Notes: generated by a model not told the origin, from the letters alone. Numbered from the stretch's first letter, positions 11,639 to 23,005 are shown. The stretch: DNA of 64,000 nt from Pascua guehoae (GCA_001600415.1 BCJX01000008.1:1103494-1167493); one strand, 5' to 3'. A program made the numbers and translations.

Positions 11639-14600
11639 ATGACCGTCGCCACTGCCACCGCCACCCAGGCACCCCGCCTCCTCGCCGACCTGCCGTCTCT
11701 GCCCGAGGATGTGCGCAACTGGCGTATCCTCCTCCTCGTCTCGGCCGCCAACTCGCTCACCCAGCGCGTACAGACCTACCTGTCCGACGTGGGATGCGAA
11801 AAGGTCTCGACAGAGCTCGCTCTCAGCGACGACCTCATGATCAGTGCCGTCCTCTCCCACTCGCCCCACGTCGTCATCTGCCCCTTCCTCACCAAGAAGG
11901 TCCCCTCGGTCATCTACGACAATGTACGTGCACAGCCCCGTCTTGTATCCTCTCCATGATGCTTGAAACAAACGCCGCCGCCTCCGGTGACAACCCGCTC
12001 GGCGGTGCCGGCGGCATCTTGGCCATCAGCCACCGTGTCCCCCTCACGGTTCCGGCCCAGGCACCACTACCAAATCCCGCCCACACTCTATTCCATGCAT
12101 GTGACCGACCGCTGACACACCACCCAGGTCTTGACGCTCATCGTACACCCGGGTCCTCCTGGTGACGCCGGACCTGCGGCCATCGACTGGGCCGTCATGG
12201 GTGACCTCGGCTTTGACTCGGACGCGACCACGGCGCTCAAGGCCCTCCAGGCGCCGGTGGACCGTGCGACGCCCATCAGCCAACGCCAGCGCTCGCACTG
12301 GGGTGTGACTGTGCTTCAGGCCGACGACACGATGGACGGCGGGCCCGTGTGGGCCTTTGACCAGTTCCCTCTGCCAGACGTGGCGCGCATCACAAAGTCG
12401 ACCGTCTACCAGGGCGGCGTGACCAATGCGACGGTGCGATCACTGCACGTCGCGCTCACGCGCATCTCGGACGCGTACGCAAAGCTCGCCGACCCGACGC
12501 ACCGCGCGCAGCGGGCGACGGTGCGCGTCGACCCCAAGTGGGCCGCCCAGTGTGTGTCTCTGGGCACGCCGTTCCAGGGCGGGCCCCTCAACGAGCGCCC
12601 GCAGATCAAGCCCGGACAGCGCCGCCCAGACCTCAAGCGCCACACGGCCGCAGACGTCGCACGCCTCATCAACTGCGGCGACTCTCAGCCGGGCGGCACC
12701 CTCAAGACGACAAAGTCGTTCATGTTTGCATACGACGCCCACATTCACCTCCGTGCTGCCCAGATCCCGGCCGAGCTCGTCGCGGCCGCCGGGTACAAGT
12801 CGTTTGATGACATTCCCGCCGGCAACGCCATTGCCACCCGCGACGGCGCCGTCCTCTTCAAGTCACCCGCGTGCGGTCACGGCCCCGAGTGCCCCCACGG
12901 CTGCGGAGTCGCCGTCTGGCTCACCCACGGCCGCCTCCCCAAGGCCCAGCCGTCCGACCCCCTCTGCGCAAAGATCCCCATGGCAGAGGCCCTCCGTGCT
13001 GCTGGCGAGGGTGCGCGTCTCGACCGTGTGCCCGAGTGGGCCCTTGAAGACTTTGCAGAGGAAAAGGGTACTTGGAAGGGCGTCTTTGTCCGCTCGATCA
13101 ACGAGGGCGGCAACATCATCCAGCTCGTCTACTGGGACTTCTAGTGAGTAATAGTGTATGTGTGATCGCGACAAAGGTCATATCTGGCCCGTTTTGGGAA
13201 CCCGGGATGCCGCCCCATCCAGCGGTATCGATAATGTGCCAAACCGGGGGAGTGGGCAGACTGTTCCCGCGCAACCCGTGTGGGCGCCACCAAAAAGAGC
13301 GCGTTCAAAGTTGTTCGTTCGATTACTAGCACCAGGCAAGGGTGCAATCGCGCGCGAACAGATTATATCTGGCCCGCCGCGTGATCGAGGAATGTGCGCT
13401 ATTGCTGCCGAGTGCTACCACACTTGGTCGCCCGGTGGCGTTGCCCGGGTTGCTGGGTCCATCTCCCCGAGACCCATCCATTACGGCATGGGAACATTTT
13501 TCACTGACGCAATTTCCAGCAACGGCGCCTTTTCCACCACGGGCTGTGAGCGTGTCGTCGAGGCGCTCCAGTGGGCCACGGCCCCGGAGCGTGGCAACGT
13601 AAAGGTCATCGCACTCATGGGTGGAGGCTACTTTTCCAACGGTGTTGCCCTCAACATTATCGAGAGCGCCGAGCACCCGGGCCGTGAGACGTGGGCCAAC
13701 ATCAACGCGATTGACGACATTGTCGAGTACCTCGCTGGCGATGTGACCTCTGTGCCCCGCTCCGACTTCCTCTCGGGCATCCCGTCCCTCACCGAGCGCG
13801 GCATTGTGACCGTCGCGTGTGTGCGCGGCAACGCCGCCGCCGGTGGTGTCGCGCTCGCGGCGGCATGCGACGTGGTGGCGTCGGCTGGCACCGTCGTCTT
13901 CAACCCGTCGTACCGCGCCATGGGCCTGCACGGCTCCGAGTTCCACCTGTACTCGTACGTCAAGCGCTGCGGCCGCTCGGTCGCCACGCACCTGGCCAAG
14001 GACATGCTCCCGCTCTCGGCGATGCGTGCGCGCGAGCTCGGCCTCGTCGACGTGGTCGTCAGCGGCCGCGACCAGCCTGCCGCCGAGTCGGAGGCGTCCA
14101 TGATCGAGTTCCTTCGCAACTTTGGGTCTGCGCCCGCAAAGGCGTTTGGCACTGGCCAGTTCCCCGCGGCGCCGTGGACCGGGCCCGTGGCGGGCATGCC
14201 CGCGACGCACGCGCGCACACTCGTCGACCGCCTGACGGAGAACAAGCGCTACCGCTACGAGTCGCAGGACCACGTGCCGCTCATCAACTACCGCCACGAA
14301 GAGCTGTCGCAGATGCTGCTCGACTCGTTCCACCCGATCCGCAGCCAGCGCTACCACTCGCGCCGCATCAAGTTTGTGCGCAAGGTCAAGGCCGAGTCGA
14401 CGCCGACGCGCTTTGTCACGCACCGCATCCACCTCAACCCGGACGAGGAGGAGACGCCCGCCTTTGACGACGCGCCCGGATGGGTCCGCGGCGAAGAGTG
14501 GTCGTGGGTCGGTCTCCAGACTCCCGAGTCTATGAAGACGTCCGAGGGTCTCCGTATCGACTTTGCCGCCCCCGTCCCGCCCCTCACGCGCCGCCGTAGC

Positions 14601-15191
14601 CCCATGAGCCGCTCCGACTCGAGCTCGGGCTCCGAGGCCAGCAATGACATTCGCACCGACCACGGCTCGTCCCACGCCTCCCCGCCCATCGGGTACCAGG
14701 ACTCGGTCCCGACCCCGGGCACCGTCCCGCGCGCAAAGATCTCGCCCGCGCACACGTCCTCGACCACCGAGCCGGAGCGCGCCGCGACGCTCGGCCGCTC
14801 CGCAGGCCCGCCCAGCAACATCCAGGCCCCCGAGCAGCTCGAGCTCCTCACCGGCAAGCCTGTGTCGCGCAGCGCCACCGCCCTCTCGCCCCCGACCGCG
14901 CCCAAGCGCCGCGCGTCCGCCTTGCTCGGCAAGATTAGGAGCGCGTTTGGCAGCAACAACAGCACCCGCTCCTCGGTCTCGGACGCCTCGAGTTCAGCGA
15001 CCGACCGCACGTCATCCACGAGCCCGGCGCACAACGTCGCGCACGCCCCGCCCAGTGCCTACAACCCGCCGGCGTACAAGCGCCCCACGGTCCTCAACGA
15101 GGGCAACACCGAGAGCCCGTGCCTCTTCAACGTGACCGGCGGCGACCTCCCAGAGCCCCAGGGACGCCCCACTGTCGTCCACAGCTCGTAA
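11639..15191 (+). CDS. HypX/HoxX-like protein: formyltransferase plus enoyl-CoA hydratase fusion
   Basis: Three exons (11639-11923, 12128-13143, 13520-15191) give 990 residues. The N-terminal half matches the formyltransferase-like domain of bacterial HypX: ILLLVSAANSLTQRVQ, ICPFLTKKVP, IVHPGPPGDAGPAAIDW and WGVTVLQADDTMDGGP. The second half is crotonase-like: NGAFSTTGC, LMGGGYFSNGVALNIIE, NAIDDIVEYL, RGNAAAGGVALAAACD and YRAMGLHGSEF. Bacterial HypX makes CO for NiFe-hydrogenase from formyl-tetrahydrofolate through formyl-CoA; fungi have no NiFe-hydrogenase, so the role here is unknown. Residues after about 730 form a Ser/Pro-rich extension of some 250 residues not found in the bacterial protein. 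Exon 2 ends in TA and the intron starts GTGAGT, so an unspliced message stops at that TAG. Confidence 0.85.
13144..13519 (+). other. 376-nt intron joining the two HypX domains
   Basis: Donor TA|GTGAGTAA at 13144, acceptor TTTCCAG ending at 13519. Splicing restores YWDFYNGAFSTTGC, which fits the HypX consensus across the junction. It is the longest intron of this gene and several times the local norm. The exon-3 frame is open back through most of it, which could mislead gene callers into two separate genes. Confidence 0.8.
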
Positions 15192-15579
15192 ACAGGAGCC
15201 AGTCTGCTACACACTCGTTTGCTTTTCTGGCCACAAGGTAGATTTGTTTGTTCCCTGGGTTTCTTCCTTCGTTGTCCTCGTCCTCGCGCTCGCACTTCGA
15301 CCCATTTATTCATTCATTTGTTCCATTGTATCTTTTACAATCAGCTTTGATGCTACCATGGTCCTGCTACTATCGGGGCGTGCACCCGCTGGCTCGAGTG
15401 TGGCTCACAACTAATGCAACCCGCTGCAAACCTACCCACGCAGACCGTTTCATGCTCTCACATACATGGATATCTGGGATACACCAGTTTGGCACGTACT
15501 GAACCCAACCCACCATGGCTCATGGAAGGTTCAGCGACAGAGTTGTCCCATACGCCAAACTGCCACAATCACCGTATCT

Positions 15580-15660
15580 CACCCAACCGTTAACGATCAC
15601 CAAGGCGTACCACACCCAACCGCGCACGATCACCATATCAAGGCGAGTACGACTCCGCGA
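15580..15660 (+). repeat. Two-copy direct repeat, about 36 nt
   Basis: Two imperfect copies starting CACCCAACCG and continuing ACGATCACCA then AAGGCG, the second with small insertions. No coding capacity is apparent. Confidence 0.6.
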
Positions 15661-16159
15661 CCATGGCCGCACCACGCGGCCGCCACATCCTAAACCTATT
15701 AGCCATGGAAGCCTCCCGAACGCGGCCCGACTCGCCGACATTCCGCCGATCCCCCGATCCGCCATCTCCGGAGACTTAGGCTCTGCAACGCGCAACATGC
15801 GACAGTGGCCGTCGCGGTCGGGGAGGAGGGGCCAGTGGCCATGGGGAGGACGGACGGGGCGTTCTGGCCACCCGCAATGAATTGCTACTAGGCTGCGTTT
15901 ACACGGCCGCAAGACTGCGTCTACACGGCAGTCGAGCCCGTGTGCAATGTGGGCTAGCCTGTTTACATGCCCGTGTAATGAATTGCTCGGACAACGGCCG
16001 GATACGCGCCCAGCACCCCGCGTACGAAGACGCCCAGACCTCGGCATGGCCACGGCACCGGACACAACGTAAACAACTGGGCGTTTCAAAATGGACAAAG
16101 TTGAGCTGGCACAATTGAACAACAAAACCCCCGTCCGTGGCCCGGTACCTGTTCCTCGG

Positions 16160-16255
16160 CCGGCGGCGCCCTGGTCCTGGTCCTGGTTGCTCGTCCGTGT
16201 CCCTCGAGGTCCTCGAGGTCGAGGTCCTGGCCTGGATGTCAGTCCCCGGCGGTCC
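16160..16255 (+). repeat. GGTCCTGG / GAGGTCCT minisatellite
   Basis: Short imperfect units of 6-9 nt (GGTCCT, CGAGGTCCT) repeated about ten times, in non-coding sequence. Confidence 0.7.
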
Positions 16256-19200
16256 TGGTTGCTCACCTAACTCGCGATATCCCCAGGAAAACGGACAGAA
16301 CAAGAAAAATAAACGAAAAATTAACCTCAGTCTTGTTTGGCACGTCCAAACCTTGTTTGCGCACTCTCGGCATGGTCGGCATCCGGCCACGGGCGTCCAT
16401 GCCGGCAACCCCAGAGTCCTATGGAAGGAAGAAATTGTTCCTCGCGCATCCTGGCGTTCCTCGGCGCCGTTCCTCTGTGCCTCTGTTCCTGTGCCTCGAC
16501 CAGCCGTCCGGGTCGGGAAGTAGTGGCGGTGCCATGGTGGCGAGGTGTGGTGTTGGCGCCAAGAAGGGCAGACGTACAAGGGGTGTTCGCTTAGATTTGG
16601 GCGGGTGGCGACTGTGCAGGTGAGGACCGGGACGGTCGACGTCGTCAAACGTGAAAGCCCCGGCCTGTCGCGGTCAGATCAAGGTGGTTTCATGTGGGCC
16701 GCCAACGTACCAACCGTGGTGTCTGGACACGTGGGGCGTTTCCATGTGGTGAGTGCGATTGCAATCGCTGCATGCAGCTGCATGCTCGCTTGCACAAGTG
16801 TCCCACACGCTGGGACGCAAGCGATCAAAGTTGAAAGTTTTAGACATTTCCGAACACTAACGCTAGATGTAGTTGCAATCCGCACCATCGGAATCCGTAC
16901 AAGCACATGCCCCGTGCCCCATGCGCACAAAGTCTGCGAGTCCCCAGGACACGGCCGCGAGCACATGTCCAGTGCAATGTCGTCAGCACAGTGGCACCGG
17001 TGGAGCATGCCCACATGCCCGGGCAAACGGTAGTATGCTGTAAATGCCAGCATGGTCGGAAAAAAGTGGCGCTGGGGCGTAACTTTGCCAGTGGCTTAAT
17101 TTTCGAGTGGGTTGGCTGTGGCTCTGGTTCGCTCCCACTGCACATGCACGCTAAGCTCGGAAACCCGCGACTGCACGAGGGATACACAGACGAAGACGAA
17201 GACGATACGGCCACACTGGCGAGAAAAACAGCATACTGACTGTGACACGCAAACAGGGACGCACAACGAGACCCTCTCCCGTGCGCGTGTTGTTCAGTCG
17301 GGAGGCCAACCCTCCCGGATCGTGGTGAAAGGACACCCAACAGACTGCACGCCGAGTGCCTGAGGACGCATCCACACGCCAACGGTGGTGATCACTGACG
17401 AGTGGCCGGTAGGCGCAAAGCTACCCCACATGACGGTATGTACTGGCATGAAAGAAGGTTTGGGACATGAGAACCGTATTGCTCTTGTTGGATTAGCGTG
17501 GAGCGCATTGCGTCATATCCCTAACCATGTCTGCGAATGTCGCCGGCTGCGCTTCTGCTCTACGTGCCCGCGGTGTGCGTCTCCGAATTCACAGCACCTC
17601 TCCTCGCGCAGCTAGCTGATACAGCCTGGTAACACACCAGGGGACGATTGGCGAGTACGATAGACGTCTCTTGATCACCCCTGTTGTTTGATCTGCATCA
17701 CGTGACTGAGACTGAGACTGAGAACTTGGGCATTCACGCCGGGTATCCTGTCTGAACGGAAACACACAGGAGAGAGATGGGTTCCACACGGCATTGCCTG
17801 CAAGCGCACTCTGTCTCAGTGTTCGGATCGGCCTTGGCGGGCCCTCGTGCTTTGGGCAACTCATAGCTGACAAGGTTTAGAACCACTGCGTGCGTAATAA
17901 AATTGCTCTGTGTGCCACGCCTCACACGTAGCAAAGGCCGAGTCAACTGCAGTGGGGACGGGCCGCGACCCAGCCCAGCGTGTTCGTTTAGCGTCGTCTA
18001 GCGCCAATTGGTGAGACAAGTCTTATTTCCGGATATCCCACGTGGAAACCGCGGCGTCCGCGGCCGCTTTTTTCCCCCAATGCACGCTTCGAAAATCAAT
18101 ATAGGTTACAAGGGGGCTTGAATACCATGAAACTGGATAGAGATACGGTATTCACCTCGGACCTAGGGTTTCCGCCTCTATACCAATACTAGGCGACGCG
18201 TGTTCGGTTCCCTAGTCATGTCTCTTCCGTCTTCAGGGCGGTTGGGCACAGCTTCGGGCATGGTACGGAGGGTGATAGACCGGTGCGGTCGGCGCCTACT
18301 TTTGCTTTTTGCGTGGGTAGGTGCGTGTTGGGATAGGTAAGAGATAACAAAGTAGTGGTACGGGGTGCCTGTTTGATAAGAACATGTTATGCAGGAATTT
18401 GATCTGGCCAAAAGCGTACAGGTGCAACCATAAAGTATTGAGGCTGCCATGTTGAGCTCGGTCGCACGCTCGCAGGGTTTCGTACGGGGAATGCAGGACA
18501 TGTAGGGACTGCCGTCACCCACTCTTCTCGAGAGCGTGCATTGAGCACGATATGCTGACCGTGATGAACGGCTTTCTACTCGTATCATCGGATGGATGTA
18601 CAGAGTGTCCATGCTCATCGCGCACCACCGACCTCATGTGGTCATCTCAATACTTCTGGTCGCACGTGTAGAGTTCCACACACGGCCTCAAAGAATAGGC
18701 ATGTGTATCTGAGGTGTGGCTGTTCATTTGTGGTACTGGCTTGGGTAGTCCCTGTCGAAGTGGCACCTGTGCCTCCATCGCATCCGCCACAGAGCAATCA
18801 TAGCATCGGCCCTCATCAGCCTCTCCCTGCTTCCTGGCTGTCTATGCCTGTCCTTCCTTCGAACAGCAGCTCATAATAGTCTGTAGAGCGCATTTGCGTA
18901 CGTACCCAGACGTTACTCTATTCTCTACAATACGGCAGAAGTGTCAATTGTGAGACGCAACGCCACCCCCTGACAGCAACTCTGGACCGTGGTCATAGGG
19001 CCATCTGATTCCTGCAGTTATTCAAAACTTTTTCTGAGCCGACGTTCGCTCAGAAACGGGGTAGGGAGTCTGACACTATGGAGAATGACTGAACGTAGAA
19101 GGCACTCCCGCTCCAGTCTGGGGTGCTACGTGAGACCAAACGGTCAAGGCAAATCTGAGGCACTGGACACTGTTGCGGCAGTACCGGTGTGCCAGTGTCT

Positions 19201-19320
19201 TCTCCAGCACATAGTACAACATGCACCAGGGACTCCAAGGCCAAGCGCTCCAATGCAGAACACCCACAGCATGCGCTCTGCGGCCGCGGCCGCGGCCGCG
19301 TCGACGCGCTCTGCACCATC

Positions 19321-19413
19321 GGCCGCTTAGCTCAGCTGGTTAGAGCATCGTACTAATACCTCGAGAGGTGTCAGTCCATGCGGAGGTCGGCAGTTCGATC
19401 CTGTCAGTGGTCA
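19321..19413 (+). tRNA. tRNA-Ile (anticodon AAT), intron-containing
   Basis: Acceptor stem GGCCGCT (19321-19327) pairs with AGTGGTC (19406-19412), with discriminator A. D arm GCTC/GAGC. Anticodon stem TCGTA pairs with TGCGG using two wobbles; loop CTAATA plus A gives anticodon AAT, with a ~19-nt intron after position 37 (about 19356-19375). T arm GGCAG-TTCGATC-CTGTC. A pol III stop (TTTTT) follows within about 10 nt. The intron position is canonical for nuclear tRNAs. Confidence 0.88.
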
Positions 19414-19810
19414 AGTGTTGTTTTTGGGTGCGAAGACAGGATAGTGGACGGTGGGGGAGGTTGGGGATGACGATGGTAGAGTCTGGGTCTTGGAGTGTAG
19501 GAGTTGTGGCGGCTGAGGGGTTGAGTGGCAGATGCGGCGCTATGGGTTGCACTCCAACCCTAGTCTGTTGACGTGGTGGCCCCGCGTCCGTGCGTATTGT
19601 ACTCAAGTTGCTGATGCTCATTAACGGCTTGCGCTCGATCCTGCAGCTTGATACATCGTGCTACCCTCTACAATACCTGTATTATACACAAGATCACATT
19701 GTCCTTTCACGACACACCGCTGAAGTGGTGGCCGACTTCGTCACGAGCCACTACACCGCGCATGGCACTTGCAGTCGATCGATTCTGATTGGTGAGTCCA
19801 CCATTGCCCC
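19414..19810. other. Gap between tRNA-Ile and the membrane protein gene
   Basis: About 400 nt, no gene seen. It includes the tRNA terminator and the 3' flank of the minus-strand membrane protein gene. Confidence 0.5.
19418..19425 (+). terminator. Pol III T-run after tRNA-Ile
   Basis: GTTGTTTTTGG directly downstream of the tRNA-Ile 3' end supplies the T5 expected to end pol III transcription. Confidence 0.6.
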
Positions 19811-22768
19811 TCAACTCGTCGACCGCCTCATGTCGTACAACGGGATCTCGGCCGGGTCGAACGGGTTGACAGCCTTGTTGTCCCTTGGCTGCTCTTGCAC
19901 GTCGAAAACGACGTCCCGATCTTCGAGCGCCTCGTATTTGGCTCCCTTACGCTTACGGGAACGGAGCGCGACCAGCACCGCAGCCCCAATCAACACGAGC
20001 GCACCGCAGCCTCCAACAATGCCCCATGCGTAGGTCGGTACCTTGCGCCCCGAGCCACTGCTGCCGCCGCCGCCGCTGCCACCGCTCCCGCCGTTGCCGT
20101 CGCTACCTCCGCTGCTGTCCCCGCTATCGGTCCATGCCTTGAATTCGTGTGCTTGATAGGCGACGGCAGCGCCTGTCCCCTCAGGCATTGGCATATCGAC
20201 CGTACCCACCGGCGCCCAGTCGGTTTCCTTGAGATCGCTGCCGTCGCTGATTTTGCCCAGGGGGCTATATTGCGTGGGAGTGGGTGGCTGAGCCGGATCT
20301 TGCCGGGCTACCATTGCCCGTGTCCATGGGTTTGCAGCCCGGTTCCTTGCTCGGACCACCACCGTGCCAGGTGGTAGTGCCGACCATCTCTTGTCGTTGT
20401 CGTTGTCGGTGTCATCGTCCTCGTCGTCGTCGCCGTTGAGCTTGTCCTTGACCTTGTTGGTGAGCTTGTTGACCCGGTTCATGAACCAGTCCAACAACTT
20501 CTGCCAGCCGGCGAAAAAGTGACCAGGCGGACCGTCGGGCTCGAGGAAATTCCAGCTATGCGGGACCCTGGTACGGTTGCCGCTGCCAGTGTCTGCATCG
20601 GCTGTCTCGTCATCGTCGGCACGTGCGGCAAGGCTTTGTACGACCTTCACGGGGGAAACCACCTGACGGGGAGTGTAGTGACCGTGGACAACGACGTGCT
20701 CGGTGCGGGTTACGAGAGATCGCTTTCTGGAGCCAGGTTTCCGTTCCCAGCTGAGCGAGCGAACCTGGTGCGTAAAGCCAGTGCGAATCAGGAGCAAGGG
20801 GTGGCAGGCCGGAAGCTTGATGGTCACGGCGGGGATATACTCATTTGGGAGGCGTAGCTGAGCCTTCTGGTTGCAGTTGTAGAACCGGGGGTAGTCGATC
20901 GTGACGTCCAAGTTGTCGACGAGGGGCACGTCAATCACCATTTCGGCCAAATCGACACACGGGATATTAAAGTCGTCCTCGGTCCAGACCTTGTAGGTGG
21001 CGACGTTCACGTCGATTGTAATGTTGGTAGAGTTGCATTTGACCGCCTCGGTGAGACTCGACGAGTTGGCCGCGTTTACGGCCTGGTCGGTAGCGTCTGC
21101 CGCAATGTCGCCCATGGTGGCAAAGTCAAGGTTGGTGACTGCCTCGCCAAACAGGCCGCTGAGGTATAGGATGGTGTTGATGACGGGCATTGCCTCCTCT
21201 ACAAGGGCGTGGAACTCGTCCTGCACCTTGTCGACAACCTGTTCGACCGCCTTCTTGCTCGCGTCGTCGAGCTCGGCACCGGCGGGTAGGTTGGAATATT
21301 TGTCACCGATAATGTCGTTGACACCTTGGACAAATTGCGGGCCCGTGACTGTGAGGTTGGTGACAATGGCCTGCATCTCGGCAAAGTTGCCGCCGAGGTC
21401 TTTGACAATGGCCGGAATCGTTTGCGCCGCCTGGAACGTGCTCGCAATGTCCTGGGCCTTTGTCATGTTGGCAGTCGACATTTCTTTGACGAGCATTTCA
21501 ACGTTGGTGTTCTTGTAGTTGTCAAAGAGCTCGAGGGCTTTCGAAAGCAGGCCGTGCATCTGCTCGAGCTTCGGGACGGTGTTGAGGATGACGTCTGTAG
21601 CGGCCCACAAGTTTTCGCCGACTTGCAAAGTAAGCTGGACCTGTTGTTTCATGTCGCCCTGGAACTTGGAGATGATGGCGCCCTCGCAGTTGGCGCCGGC
21701 GGGGCAGAGCCCGTTGAGGATGCCGTCCACTTTTGTCTTTATCGTCTTGAGGTTTGCCCTTGTGTTTCCGGTACCAGTCTTGAGGTCGCCAAACTTGTTT
21801 TTGATCGTCAATAGGCCATCAAGCCATGGCACAAATTCTCTTTGAGCCTGGCTGACGATGCCTTTGCCAGTGGCCTCGAGATACTCGGTCATAACTTTGA
21901 CGATCGCCTTGACGTCGCAAGCTATACCGGTGACGCAGGTCGACAACGCTGCACTGATATCGATGGCTGTTTTGACGGCTAATGTCAGCACAGACTGGAA
22001 GATAAAGTTGAGCTCACTGATGGGTTCGGCGGTGAATACCAGGGTTTGGTTGTTGGTGGCGAGGACACCGGTCGTCTTGAGTTCTTGAAGATTGTTGTGC
22101 AGCCCCCCAGATGTGGCATTGATTATGCAGACGGTCAAATCGTAGGACTTTTTGAGAATGTCGCCAGTAATGCCACCGAGACTTCCCGTGGTGATAGCCT
22201 CTTGGAAGTCGGGGTCGACGAGGATGTCAGTCGCCTTAGGGAGACATTCGCAGAGGACACCAGGTTCACCGGCCCTCTTCAACAGCTCGGGACCCAGCGC
22301 AACGCGGATCATGTCGCACACGTCCACATTCTTTACGTCTGCCGAGAGCTTGCTTGGCCATTTCATCGTCAACTCCTTTTCTTCCGCTCCGCATTGATCC
22401 GTCAGCCACTTGGCCGCAGCGGGGGCGGTGACATTCTCTGGAAATTCTTCACAATCGATGGTCCAGATATCCAAGGTCTTCTCCTCGTAATCGACCTTGG
22501 GCATGGGGACGGGAACGTTGAAACTGCACGTATTGATCTTATCAAGGTGTTTGCAGACGCGCTCGATGCCTTCAGCGATTCGACGCGCTGCAGCTGCACC
22601 CTTGGCTGCGGTCGTGCTCCCATCCTTCGCGTCTGTCGCATCCTCTGCTCGGATACTGTGTCGGGTCTCGAACCGTGATGAAGGACCGGGATAGCTGGCC
22701 TCGTCGAACGCGCGCGAGACCACGCCCGAGGCGACCAGGAGGAAGGTTGCAAGCGTAGGGAACCGCAT
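19811..22768 (-). CDS. Large secreted type I membrane protein, function unknown
   Basis: Single uninterrupted frame of 985 residues. A hydrophobic N-terminus (about 1-20) reads as a signal peptide. The long ectodomain has many Cys and N-glycosylation sequons and mostly helical, Ala/Thr/Val-rich sequence. A Gly/Ser linker (about 880-905) precedes one membrane span (about 912-934) and a ~50-residue cytoplasmic tail. The tail contains YEAL (a YxxΦ sorting motif) and NPF, both endocytosis-type signals. Two basic sites (RKR near 680, DKRW near 800) could be cut by a Kex2-like protease. I recognise no family. It is intronless although most neighbours are heavily split. A TATATA box lies about 180 nt upstream. 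Confidence 0.82.
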   Translation of the reverse strand: MRFPTLATFLLVASGVVSRAFDEASYPGPSSRFETRHSIRAEDATDAKDGSTTAAKGAAAARRIAEGIERVCKHLDKINTCSFNVPVPMPKVDYEEKTLDIWTIDCEEFPENVTAPAAAKWLTDQCGAEEKELTMKWPSKLSADVKNVDVCDMIRVALGPELLKRAGEPGVLCECLPKATDILVDPDFQEAITTGSLGGITGDILKKSYDLTVCIINATSGGLHNNLQELKTTGVLATNNQTLVFTAEPISELNFIFQSVLTLAVKTAIDISAALSTCVTGIACDVKAIVKVMTEYLEATGKGIVSQAQREFVPWLDGLLTIKNKFGDLKTGTGNTRANLKTIKTKVDGILNGLCPAGANCEGAIISKFQGDMKQQVQLTLQVGENLWAATDVILNTVPKLEQMHGLLSKALELFDNYKNTNVEMLVKEMSTANMTKAQDIASTFQAAQTIPAIVKDLGGNFAEMQAIVTNLTVTGPQFVQGVNDIIGDKYSNLPAGAELDDASKKAVEQVVDKVQDEFHALVEEAMPVINTILYLSGLFGEAVTNLDFATMGDIAADATDQAVNAANSSSLTEAVKCNSTNITIDVNVATYKVWTEDDFNIPCVDLAEMVIDVPLVDNLDVTIDYPRFYNCNQKAQLRLPNEYIPAVTIKLPACHPLLLIRTGFTHQVRSLSWERKPGSRKRSLVTRTEHVVVHGHYTPRQVVSPVKVVQSLAARADDDETADADTGSGNRTRVPHSWNFLEPDGPPGHFFAGWQKLLDWFMNRVNKLTNKVKDKLNGDDDEDDDTDNDNDKRWSALPPGTVVVRARNRAANPWTRAMVARQDPAQPPTPTQYSPLGKISDGSDLKETDWAPVGTVDMPMPEGTGAAVAYQAHEFKAWTDSGDSSGGSDGNGGSGGSGGGGSSGSGRKVPTYAWGIVGGCGALVLIGAAVLVALRSRKRKGAKYEALEDRDVVFDVQEQPRDNKAVNPFDPAEIPLYDMRRSTS

Positions 22769-22944
22769 GGTGGAGGGACTGATGAAGACTGGTCGCGAAG
22801 AGCTGTGCCGTTGTACACCGTTGTGCCAGGTCCTGTCACAGGCCGCCAGTCACTAGTGGCACGATACCCAGCTAGACTTCTGGGGCTGTCAGTTAGAGGA
22901 CCAGCGTGCGCGAGACGAAATTGTTGTAGTGAGCGATAGAGGGA

Positions 22945-22952
22945 TGTATATA
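22945..22952 (-). promoter_or_regulatory. TATA-like element upstream of the type I membrane protein
   Basis: TATATAC on the minus strand about 180 nt before the ATG, a normal fungal spacing. Confidence 0.45.
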
Positions 22953-23005
22953 GCGAATGTGCGCGCGAGCGAGTATATGTAGCCTGCGCGGTGGCTCACG
23001 CGGGC

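Larger units (their letters stand above)
15192..19320. other. Long intergenic region
   Basis: No gene supported in 4.1 kb. Visible structure: an imperfect direct repeat of about 35 nt at 15580-15660, TACACGGC-containing repeats at 15895-15980, a GGTCCTGG/GAGGTC minisatellite at 16160-16255, and a GCGGCCGC triple repeat at 19279-19301 just before the tRNA-Ile. Open frames of about 250 codons on the minus strand (15.5-16.6 kb) look random. Confidence 0.6.

Noticed and set aside
13158..13519. Open frame in front of the crotonase half, suggesting a separate gene
   Set aside because: Splicing 13143 to 13520 restores the HypX consensus across the junction exactly in phase, so the open stretch is intron.
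15520..16648. Two ~249-codon minus-strand frames
   Set aside because: Composition follows the GGTCCTGG minisatellite; no domain and no intron structure like the real genes here.
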